From: Arthrobacter sp. Edens01
GTDB lineage: Bacteria; Actinomycetota; Actinomycetes; Actinomycetales; Micrococcaceae
Reading direction: 5' to 3'
Length of the DNA stretch: 64,000 bases
Assembly (NCBI RefSeq): GCF_001307035.1
Contig: NZ_LKIU01000005.1
Location: 1-64,000, forward strand
Of the stretch, positions 57,181 to 64,000 are shown piece after piece. The position numbers and the translations under genes are program-made. The number at the start of each line of letters is the position of its first letter. Within the stretch, counting starts at the first letter, position 1. Under the pieces are notes generated by a model. That model was not told the DNA's origin, ran no database searches, and saw nothing but the letters and a program-made list of their open reading frames with translations.

Positions 57181-58206
57181 ATGTCAGAAGACATTTCCCG
57201 TACGATGATCGCCGGCCGGCTCAACATCGAAACCGGCACCTTTGCGCTGAAAGAGGTCCCGGTCCCTGACCCCGGGCCCGGTTTTGTCCGTGTGAAGGTG
57301 GGCGCGGCAGGCGTCTGCCTGTCTGATGTGCACCTGATCCAGGGCCTGCTCCGCCCTAAGTTCCTCAAAGGCAGTGAAGTCACCCTCGGCCACGAAGTCG
57401 CCGGAACGGTCGACCTGCCGGGCCCCGGTGTCTCCTCGCTGGCAGCGGGGGACCGGGTAGTGGTCCAGGCCGGTTATGAGTACAACGGGGTTACTCTCAC
57501 CATGGGTGTGGACTACGACGGCGGCTGGGCCGAGTATCTGGTTGTTCCTGCCGGCGTCTGTGTTCCGCTGGGTGATGACATCCCGTTCGACCAGGCTTCC
57601 ATCATTCCCGATGCCGTTTCCACGCCGTGGGGGGCTATTGCCTCCACTGCCGATGTACGGGCGGGGGAAGCAGCCGGCGTCTGGGGAATCGGCGGACTGG
57701 GTGCCCACGGTGTCCAGCTCCTGAGGCTGATTGGCGCCGCACCCATCATTGCCGTCGACCCGATCCCGGAAGCACGCGCCCGTGCGCTGGAGTTCGGCGC
57801 GGACATTGCCCTGGACCCGATGGCCGGTGACTTCGCCGATGCAGTGAAGGCCGCCACCGGCGGGCGGGGACTCGACGTCGCGCTGGACTTTGCCGGAGTG
57901 GACGCTGTACGTGCCCAGGCACTGGACTCACTGGGTCTCCGCGGCCGGCTGGTGCTGGTTGGCCTTAGCGGAAAGCCCGTGACCATCGGTGACAGCACCG
58001 GCTTCTCCTACGCCCGCAAACAGGTCCTGGGCCATTACGGCTCCGAGGCGCATCACGTTCCCCAGCTGGTTTCACTCACCCGCCTGGGACGGCTGGACTT
58101 TGCCAAGTCCGTAAGTGCCCGCCTGCCGCTCGCCGAGGCGGAGCAGGCGGTCAAGTCCCTGGACGCGAAGGAAGGCAACCCGATCCGGATTGTCCTGATT
58201 CCCTAG
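57181..58206 (+). CDS. Alcohol dehydrogenase, MDR family, no structural zinc loop
   Basis: This 341-residue MDR enzyme keeps the catalytic zinc ligands in GAAGVCLSDVH and LGHEVAG and the nucleotide fold GVWGIGGLGAHGVQLL, but lacks the usual four-Cys structural zinc loop (here AGYEYNGVTLTMGVDYDGG). It probably acts on a secondary alcohol or sugar alcohol. It is separated from the upstream dehydrogenase by two hairpins, so they are likely independent units. Confidence 0.88.
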   Translation: MSEDISRTMIAGRLNIETGTFALKEVPVPDPGPGFVRVKVGAAGVCLSDVHLIQGLLRPKFLKGSEVTLGHEVAGTVDLPGPGVSSLAAGDRVVVQAGYEYNGVTLTMGVDYDGGWAEYLVVPAGVCVPLGDDIPFDQASIIPDAVSTPWGAIASTADVRAGEAAGVWGIGGLGAHGVQLLRLIGAAPIIAVDPIPEARARALEFGADIALDPMAGDFADAVKAATGGRGLDVALDFAGVDAVRAQALDSLGLRGRLVLVGLSGKPVTIGDSTGFSYARKQVLGHYGSEAHHVPQLVSLTRLGRLDFAKSVSARLPLAEAEQAVKSLDAKEGNPIRIVLIP

Positions 58207-58213
58207 CAGGTCA

Positions 58214-58260
58214 AAACGCGCTGAAGCCCTCCGCCCAAGGCAGAGGGCTTCAGCGCGTTT
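58214..58260. terminator. Bidirectional terminator
   Basis: AAACGCGCTGAAGCCCTC (58214-58231) pairs exactly with 58243-58260 around an 11-nt loop, between convergent genes, with A/T flanks on each side. Confidence 0.88.
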
Positions 58261-58269
58261 CAGGCTCCC

Positions 58270-58806
58270 TTACTTGTCCTTGCGGTGCTTGCTGTCTTGG
58301 CTGTCCTTGGACTTTGAATCCTTGATGTCCTTGGCAGCCTTGACCGCTGCCGCGGCGGCCGTGGCCTTCACCGGGGTGGGGACCTTGACGACCTTGACCT
58401 TGGTCTTGCTCTTGGTGTCCAGGACCAGTGCGGCGGCTATGCCCAGCATCCATATGTCCTTGGCGAAGGGGGTGCCGGCGGCGCTGGGACGGATGCCGTC
58501 GTCTTCAGTGAAGTCCGGCGTCTTCAAATACATCCTCATCATGCCGCCCGAGAACGCGCCGAGCGCCAAACCGGCCAGGCGGCTGGGGACGAAAGGAGTC
58601 AGCAGCGCCAGGCCGAGGGTAATTTCGGCGGCGCACAGCAGTTTGCCGAACCGGACAGGTTCAATGTCCAGTACCTGGGGGAAGGCGTTCCCTGCCAGAT
58701 GCTGCAGGCCTGCAGCAGATTCGGCGTCGAGGTTTCGCTTGTTCAGGCCCGAGTTGAGGATGTACGCGCCGGTGGTGAGCCGCAGCGGGATGTGGCTGAG
58801 TTTCAT
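58270..58806 (-). CDS. DoxX-like membrane protein with Lys-rich tail
   Basis: The 178-residue protein has about four helices of the DoxX type (RLTTGAYILNSGLNKRN at the start, GKLLCAAEITLGLALLTP). A strongly basic, Lys/Ala-rich tail (about 132-178, ending KDSQDSKHRKDK) is unusual for the family. Function unknown. Convergent with the alcohol dehydrogenase gene. Confidence 0.8.
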   Translation of the reverse strand: MKLSHIPLRLTTGAYILNSGLNKRNLDAESAAGLQHLAGNAFPQVLDIEPVRFGKLLCAAEITLGLALLTPFVPSRLAGLALGAFSGGMMRMYLKTPDFTEDDGIRPSAAGTPFAKDIWMLGIAAALVLDTKSKTKVKVVKVPTPVKATAAAAAVKAAKDIKDSKSKDSQDSKHRKDK

Positions 58807-59059
58807 GGTGGTTCCTTACGGAGGCGGCAGTTTCCACGCACGAGCCTACGGCGGCGCCGGTACAGGCGCCAGAGCCCTGCGCCCCGGCAGGCGCCGAACT
58901 TTCCATGCGCGCCCGGCGCCGGGTGAACAAAAGATGGCCGGAGCGCGCACATTTGGTTCGACGGGGGAACATGCCGACGCAAAGTCCCACGGCCGCCCGG
59001 ATATCTGCTTTTATTAATGAGTTACTGGGCAACCCGTCAACGACACTAGAAGGTCACTA

Positions 59060-59956
59060 ATGGATTACCTCCCGGCCGAGCATCCCCGGCCGCGACATTT
59101 CATCCTTCACCTAAGCGACACCCATCTGCTGGCAGGACCGCAACCGCTGTACGGATCGGTGGACAGCCGGGCCAAGCTGCTTTCCCTTTTTGAACGCCTC
59201 TCGGCTGCTGAGCGCAAGCCGGAGGCGTTTGTTTTTACCGGGGACCTGGCGGACAAGGGGGAACCCGAGGCCTACGATGAGCTGCGCTCCATCGTTGAAC
59301 CGGCAGCGGAACAGATGGGCGCGAAAGTCATCTGGGTCATGGGAAACCATGACAAGCGGGAGCACTTCAAGGAGCGGCTGCTGGATGAAGCTCCGGATAT
59401 GGCTCCGATGGACCGGGTCTACGAAGTCAACGGCCTGAGGATCGTCACGCTGGATACGTCCGTGCCGGGCTACCACCACGGGGAACTGAGCGATTCCCAG
59501 CTTTCCTGGCTGCGGTCCGTTCTGCGCACACCGGCACCGGACGGGACGATCCTGGCCCTTCACCATCCGCCGGTCCCCAGTGTCCAGGACCTCACTGTCC
59601 TCGTGGAGCTGCGCCACCAGCGCGACCTCGCGGCTGTCCTGGCAGGAACCGACGTGCGCTCAATAATCGCCGGCCATCTGCACTATTCGACCTTTGCCAC
59701 CTTTGCGGGAATTCCCGTATCGGTTGCCTCGGCTACCTGCTACACGCAGGATCTTGCCACCCCGGGAACCCGCGGGCAGGACGCCGGGCAGGGGTTCAAT
59801 ATGGTGCACGTCTATGAAGATTCAGTGGTGCACTCAGTGGTTCCGCTGGAGGAAAGCGCCACCGTGGGGGAGCGGGTGGACGAAACGGAGACGCGCCGCC
59901 GGCTGGAGGCAGCCGGCCGGCGCATCCTGGATGCCCGGTCCCTAAGCAACGCGTAG
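59060..59956 (+). CDS. Metallophosphoesterase, CpdA-like cyclic-nucleotide phosphodiesterase
   Basis: The 298-residue enzyme has the calcineurin-like motifs in order: [39 protein letters not shown] and GHLHYSTF, binding two metals. CpdA-like members split 3',5'-cAMP. It might work with the cAMP-type domain on the glutaminase, but no direct link is shown. The 253-base region before it holds only weak promoter-like A/T stretches. Confidence 0.85.
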   Translation: MDYLPAEHPRPRHFILHLSDTHLLAGPQPLYGSVDSRAKLLSLFERLSAAERKPEAFVFTGDLADKGEPEAYDELRSIVEPAAEQMGAKVIWVMGNHDKREHFKERLLDEAPDMAPMDRVYEVNGLRIVTLDTSVPGYHHGELSDSQLSWLRSVLRTPAPDGTILALHHPPVPSVQDLTVLVELRHQRDLAAVLAGTDVRSIIAGHLHYSTFATFAGIPVSVASATCYTQDLATPGTRGQDAGQGFNMVHVYEDSVVHSVVPLEESATVGERVDETETRRRLEAAGRRILDARSLSNA

Positions 59957-59962
59957 GGGAGA

Positions 59963-60394
59963 CTACAGAACGTCCGGGTCCGGCTCCGGTCCGAGGTTGA
60001 AGAACCGGCCGGTGATCGAAGTGGGTGTGAGCTCCACGTAACGGTACTTCGGCGTACGGACCCACGGCTTCAGCGGGTACTTCTCCGCCTCCTCGATCTC
60101 CGCGCTGCGGTCCAGCTCCCGGCAGGAGCCCTTGATAATTACGGACCATGCCTCGTCGCTCATGATGCCGTCGGTTTCGAAGGCCACCTGGGAGTTGATC
60201 GTCAGCCCGGCAAGTTTCGTTCCGGGTGCGGTCCGGAAGAGGAGCACGCCGTCATGCGCAAAGTAGTTGATGGGAAAGATATCGGGCTGGTTGCCCACGC
60301 TGACTGCGATTCGGCCGTGGAAGGTCTTTTCGACGTACTTCCAGGCTTCTTCTGCCGTGAGCTCAACAACCGGAGGCAGTTCTTCAGTAGTCAT
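59963..60394 (-). CDS. Pyridoxamine 5'-phosphate oxidase-fold protein
   Basis: The 143-residue split-barrel flavin/F420-binding-fold protein has the typical RIAVSVGNQPDIFPINYFAHDG and GLTINSQVAFETD segments. It may use FMN or F420 or bind heme; the substrate is unknown. The ATG at 60394 begins the family region; the longer frame is upstream non-coding. It is convergent with the phosphodiesterase gene, with a gap of 6 bases, and divergent from the catalase gene. Confidence 0.85.
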   Translation of the reverse strand: MTTEELPPVVELTAEEAWKYVEKTFHGRIAVSVGNQPDIFPINYFAHDGVLLFRTAPGTKLAGLTINSQVAFETDGIMSDEAWSVIIKGSCRELDRSAEIEEAEKYPLKPWVRTPKYRYVELTPTSITGRFFNLGPEPDPDVL

Positions 60395-60530
60395 GGTTCC
60401 AGTCTGCCCCGCCGGAGCGCCTCCCGCCAGCCGGTGGAACCGGACCGGGTTGACTGGGGCATGCTGCATCACAAAAGTGGAACGGGTAACATCTTTGACC
60501 TGATCAGCACTACCTCGAGTGAGAGAGAGC

Positions 60531-62183
60531 ATGATGACGGACGACGAAAAGCAGTACGCGGCACAGGAGCACCTCACTACCCGGCAGGGCCACCCGGTCT
60601 CCGATAACCAGAACACCCGCACCGTTGGATCCCGCGGCCCGGCGACTCTGGAGAACTACCAGTTCCTTGAGAAGATCAGCCATTTCGACCGGGAGAGGAT
60701 TCCTGAGCGTGTGGTCCATGCCCGCGGGTTTGTGGCTTACGGCGAGTTTGAGGCCAGCGGCAAGTGGGGTGATGAGCCCATCGCCAAGTACACGCGAGCC
60801 AAGCTCTTCTCCGAACCGGGTAAGAAGACCGACGTCGCGATCCGGTTCTCAACGGTGATCGGCGGCCGGGACTCGTCCGAGTCGGCACGCGATCCGCGCG
60901 GCTTCGCGGTGAAGTTCTACACCGAAGACGGCAACTGGGACCTCGTGGGCAACAACCTGGGGGTCTTCTTCATCCGCGACGCGATCAAGTTCCCGGATGT
61001 CATTCACTCCCTGAAACCGGATCCCGTGACTTTCCGGCAGGAACCGGCCCGGATCTTCGACTTCATGTCCCAGACGCCGGAATCCATGCACATGCTGGTC
61101 AACCTGTTCAGCCCCCGCGGCATCCCGGCCGACTACCGGCACATGCAGGGATTCGGCGTAAACACCTACCGCTGGGTCAACGCAGCGGGGGACTCGAAGC
61201 TGGTGAAATACCACTGGCAGCCCAAACAGGGGGTGAAGTCCCTGACGGAAGAGGACGCCGGAAACATCCAGGCGCAGGACCTGGGCCATGCGTCAAAGGA
61301 CATCTACGAAGCCATCGAGCGCGGGGACTATCCCCAGTGGGACCTCTACGTTCAGATGATGGATGACAACGATCATCCGGAGCTGGACTTCGACCCGCTT
61401 GATGACACCAAGACCTGGCCGGAACAGGACTTTGTCCCGCAGTACGTGGGAACCATGACCCTGAACCGCAACGTTTCCGACCACCACAATGAGAACGAAC
61501 AGATCTCGTTCGGCACCGGTGTCCTGGTGGACGGACTCGAGTTCTCCGACGACAAGATGCTGGTTGGCCGTACGTTCAGCTACTCGGACACCCAGCGCTA
61601 CCGGGTGGGACCGAACTACCTTCAGCTGCCGGTTAATTCGGCCAAGAACGCCAAGGTGGCCACCAACCAGCGCGGCGGGCAGATGTCCTACGGCACGGAT
61701 CTCGCCCCGGGGCAGAACCCGCACGTGAACTACGAGCCCAGCATCACCGGCGGTGTGCAGGAGGCGCCCAAGACGGGTCCCACGGAGATCGGCCCCGAGC
61801 TGAAGGGCCGGCTGATGCGGGCCCGTATCGAACGCACGAACGACTACATGCAGGCCGGCCAGCGCTACCAGCTGATGGAGCAGTGGGAGAAGGACGACCT
61901 GGTGAAGAACTTCGTTGACAACATCTCCGAGGCTGCGCGTGCGGTGCAGGAGCGAATGCTCTGGCACTTCTACATGTGCGACGACGAGCTTGGTGCCCGT
62001 GTCGGCGAAGGCCTGGGTATTGGACTGAGTGAGATCAAGGACCTGGGACCGCTTCCCACCCAGACACTGAACGAGGAAGAACTGGACCGGGTCAAGAACC
62101 TCGGCAACAACGGTCCGCGCAATGTGGAAGGTCTGACCATGACCCACTGCGTGCCCAACGAGCACGTGGTGGTGTCCCGCTAG
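60531..62183 (+). CDS. katA: Monofunctional heme catalase
   Basis: The 550-residue (large) catalase breaks down hydrogen peroxide. The catalytic His63 ([15 protein letters not shown]), an Asn pair in [13 protein letters not shown], and the heme-ligand Tyr in [16 protein letters not shown] are in place. GAGAGAG precedes the ATG pair at 60531-60536. FAD oxidases elsewhere in the window would make peroxide, which it could remove. A terminator follows. Confidence 0.96.
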   Translation: MMTDDEKQYAAQEHLTTRQGHPVSDNQNTRTVGSRGPATLENYQFLEKISHFDRERIPERVVHARGFVAYGEFEASGKWGDEPIAKYTRAKLFSEPGKKTDVAIRFSTVIGGRDSSESARDPRGFAVKFYTEDGNWDLVGNNLGVFFIRDAIKFPDVIHSLKPDPVTFRQEPARIFDFMSQTPESMHMLVNLFSPRGIPADYRHMQGFGVNTYRWVNAAGDSKLVKYHWQPKQGVKSLTEEDAGNIQAQDLGHASKDIYEAIERGDYPQWDLYVQMMDDNDHPELDFDPLDDTKTWPEQDFVPQYVGTMTLNRNVSDHHNENEQISFGTGVLVDGLEFSDDKMLVGRTFSYSDTQRYRVGPNYLQLPVNSAKNAKVATNQRGGQMSYGTDLAPGQNPHVNYEPSITGGVQEAPKTGPTEIGPELKGRLMRARIERTNDYMQAGQRYQLMEQWEKDDLVKNFVDNISEAARAVQERMLWHFYMCDDELGARVGEGLGIGLSEIKDLGPLPTQTLNEEELDRVKNLGNNGPRNVEGLTMTHCVPNEHVVVSR

Positions 62184-62207
62184 GGGCAGCACTTCCAGCG
62201 CAGCAGA

Positions 62208-62240
62208 GAAGCGGCGGCCGGTGCTCCCGGCCGCCGCTTC
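62208..62240. terminator. Terminator between catalase and SDR genes
   Basis: GAAGCGGCGGCCGG (62208-62221) pairs exactly with 62227-62240 around a 5-nt loop. It lies between convergent genes and can serve both. Confidence 0.85.
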
Positions 62241-62252
62241 GGTGTCCAGCGG

Positions 62253-63044
62253 CTAGTTCGGGGTGACGTACGCGCCGGAAATACCGCCGTCGACCATGAA
62301 GGTGGAGGCAGTGATGAAAGAGGAATCGTCGCTGGCCAGGAACGCCACGGCACCGGCAAGCTCTTCGGGCTCCGCGAACCGGCCCAGCGGAATGTGCACC
62401 AGCCGGCGGGCCGCCCGCTCGGGGTCTTTGGCGAAAAGCTCCTGCAGCAGGGGAGTGTTGACCGGTCCCGGGCACAGCGCGTTCACGCGGATTCCCTGCC
62501 GCGCGAATTCGACGCCGAGTTCCCGGCTCATCGCCAGGACCCCGCCTTTGGACGCGCTGTAGGAGATCTGCGAAGTGGCGGCTCCCATGACCGCCACGAA
62601 GGACGCTGTATTGATGATTGACCCTTTCCCGGCCGCCAGCATGTGGGGCAGGGCGTACTTGCAGCAGTAATAGACGGAGGTCAGGTTCACCTCCTGCACG
62701 CGGCGCCACGCATCGATTCCGGTATCCAGGATGGAAGCGTCCTCCGGCGGGGAGATCCCGGCGTTGTTAAAAGCGACGTCCACCCTTCCGTAGGTGTCCC
62801 GTGTGATCTCGTAGAGGCGCCTAACTTCTTCCTCGCTGGTCACGTCAACGGGCACGAACAGGCCGCCCACCTCATCGGCCGCAGCCTTCCCGGCGACGGG
62901 GTCAACGTCGCCCACGACGACGTGCGCGCCTTCGGAAGCCAGGCGCCGGGCGGTGGCGAGGCCGATCCCGCTGCCGCCGCCGGTGATGACCGCAGACCGT
63001 CCTTCGAGCCGGCGCGGGGGAGCAGATGAGACCGGATCCAACAT
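62253..63044 (-). CDS. SDR-family NAD(P)-dependent oxidoreductase
   Basis: The 263-residue short-chain dehydrogenase has GGGSGIGLA near the N-terminus, the NNAG motif, a catalytic Ser region and YSASK with the Tyr/Lys pair. The N-terminus has an extra 14 residues. AGGAGG stands before the ATG. It is 20 bases downstream of the aldehyde dehydrogenase gene on the same strand, so the two may be one operon for an alcohol-to-acid route. Confidence 0.9.
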   Translation of the reverse strand: MLDPVSSAPPRRLEGRSAVITGGGSGIGLATARRLASEGAHVVVGDVDPVAGKAAADEVGGLFVPVDVTSEEEVRRLYEITRDTYGRVDVAFNNAGISPPEDASILDTGIDAWRRVQEVNLTSVYYCCKYALPHMLAAGKGSIINTASFVAVMGAATSQISYSASKGGVLAMSRELGVEFARQGIRVNALCPGPVNTPLLQELFAKDPERAARRLVHIPLGRFAEPEELAGAVAFLASDDSSFITASTFMVDGGISGAYVTPN

Positions 63045-63064
63045 GGTGTTCCTCCTTTGGGCCG

Positions 63065-64000
63065 CTACCGGCCGGTGGCGATAAAGACGTTCTTGGTTTC
63101 CGTGAACGCGTCCAGGGCGTCCGGGCCCAGTTCCCGGCCCAGCCCGGAATGCTTGAACCCGCCGAAGGGAGTCCAGTAGCGAACTGACGAATGAGAGTTC
63201 ACGGAGAGGTTCCCGGCTTCCACGCCGCGGGCGGTGCGCAGCGCCCGTCCCAGGTCCCGGGTCCAGATGGAGCCTGAAAGCCCGTAGACGGAGTCGTTGG
63301 CGATACGCACCGCCTCCGCCTCGTCTTTGAACGGCACGACGGCGAGGACCGGACCGAAGATCTCCTCCCGCAGGGACGGGCTGCCCGGGGCCGGCGCCAG
63401 TACTGTCGGCGGGAACCAGAAACCCGGGCCCTGGGGCGCCTGGCCCTGGAAAACAACGTCGTCTCCGGTGACGTAGCCGGCAACGCGTCCGCGCTGGCCT
63501 GCGGAGATCAGGGGACCCATGGCGGTCTCCGCCAGAGCCGGATTTCCAACCGCCATTCCCGTGACGTGGGGTTCGAGCAGTTCCAGGAAACGGTCGTAAA
63601 CCCCTGCCTGGACCAGGACACGGGAACGGGCACAGCAGTCCTGTCCGGCGTTGTCGAAGGCCCCGCCCGGTGCCGCGGCGGCCGCCTGGTCCAGGTCGGC
63701 GTCGTCGTAAATGATGTTGGCGCTTTTGCCGCCCAGTTCCAGCGTCACGCGTTTGAGCTGGGCTGAACAGCCCGCCATGATCTGCTGCCCGACTTCGGTG
63801 GACCCGGTGAACACGACCTTGCGGACCGAAGGGTGGGTGACGAAGCGCTCGCCGATCACGGACCCCTTGCCGGGGAGGACCGAGAAGACTCCCTCCGGAA
63901 TGCCCGCTTCGAGGGCCAGTTCCGCCAGCCGCATGGCCGTGAGCGGGGTCAGTTCTGCCGGTTTCAGCACAACGGTGTTCCCTGCTGCCAGCGCCGGAGC
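63065..64000 (-). CDS. Aldehyde dehydrogenase, N-terminal part outside window
   Basis: The visible 311 residues are the C-terminal two thirds of an NAD(P)-dependent aldehyde dehydrogenase. LELGGKSAN has the catalytic Glu, GQDCCARSR the catalytic Cys, and EIFGPVLAVVPF is a late family segment. The frame is open to the window end, and the natural start lies beyond it. It leads into the SDR gene. The substrate is unknown. Confidence 0.9.
   Translation of the reverse strand, partial: APALAAGNTVVLKPAELTPLTAMRLAELALEAGIPEGVFSVLPGKGSVIGERFVTHPSVRKVVFTGSTEVGQQIMAGCSAQLKRVTLELGGKSANIIYDDADLDQAAAAAPGGAFDNAGQDCCARSRVLVQAGVYDRFLELLEPHVTGMAVGNPALAETAMGPLISAGQRGRVAGYVTGDDVVFQGQAPQGPGFWFPPTVLAPAPGSPSLREEIFGPVLAVVPFKDEAEAVRIANDSVYGLSGSIWTRDLGRALRTARGVEAGNLSVNSHSSVRYWTPFGGFKHSGLGRELGPDALDAFTETKNVFIATGR

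Overview
The window is 64 kb of high-GC, densely packed bacterial DNA. The protein set (LctP permeases with lutABC, a glutaminase-STAS-cNMP fusion, 67-residue Csp proteins, an Nramp-type transporter, a one-helix Ser/Thr kinase, FAD-dependent amine oxidases, a DUF5129 protein) points to an actinobacterium of the Micrococcaceae, most like Arthrobacter or Pseudarthrobacter. This is inferred from protein content and composition; no rRNA or tRNA gene was seen. It reads as an ordinary chromosomal catabolic region. No insertion sequence, phage, integrase or CRISPR array is visible. Intergenic hairpins mark many transcription-unit ends.

Layout: 0-5 kb holds a lactate permease divergent from lutABC, with three TGGTCnGACCA operators between them. 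5-8.6 kb holds a LigM-like tetrahydrofolate-dependent O-demethylase, an orphan lipoprotein binding protein and a short MetF-like reductase. 8.7-11.3 kb is an esterase plus DUF5129 pair. 11.4-13 kb is hpaH-hpaI (end of homoprotocatechuate meta-cleavage). 13-16.3 kb has a second lactate permease, a GNAT acetyltransferase and a DUF1275 membrane protein. 16.4-20 kb has a gamma-glutamyltransferase-family gene overlapped by a GntR regulator, then L-lactate dehydrogenase.

20-39 kb is a polyamine/amine catabolic super-region: an AguB-like N-carbamoylputrescine amidase, aminobutyraldehyde dehydrogenase, cupin, FAD amine oxidase and amidohydrolase in one operon; a class III aminotransferase and mmsA divergent from a PucR regulator; a second FAD oxidase/aminotransferase/Lrp-AsnC operon; and a potDABC-type ABC transporter divergent from it. 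Together they could import putrescine-like amines, convert them to aminoaldehydes and amino acids, and feed succinate or acetyl-CoA. No glutamate-putrescine ligase (PuuA) lies in the window.

39-44.7 kb is a TctCBA tricarboxylate transporter divergent from a CitAB/DcuSR-type two-component system. 44.7-48.4 kb has housekeeping and hypothetical genes. 48.4-51.3 kb has two cold-shock genes with conserved leaders flanking the glutaminase fusion. 51.3-52.4 kb is a poorly explained stretch ending in a PIN-domain gene with a tiny upstream partner. 52.5-64 kb holds an Nramp transporter, a Ser/Thr kinase, a YchJ-like protein, two alcohol dehydrogenases, a DoxX protein, a CpdA-like phosphodiesterase, a flavin/PNPOx-fold protein, catalase, an SDR and a truncated aldehyde dehydrogenase.

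The least explained signals are: a dispersed palindromic repeat with three copies; terminator-like hairpins in both csp leaders; a palindrome exactly filling the promoter spacer of the polyamine operon; twin CTAT-type palindromes at the ligM-like locus; and the atypical PIN toxin pair.
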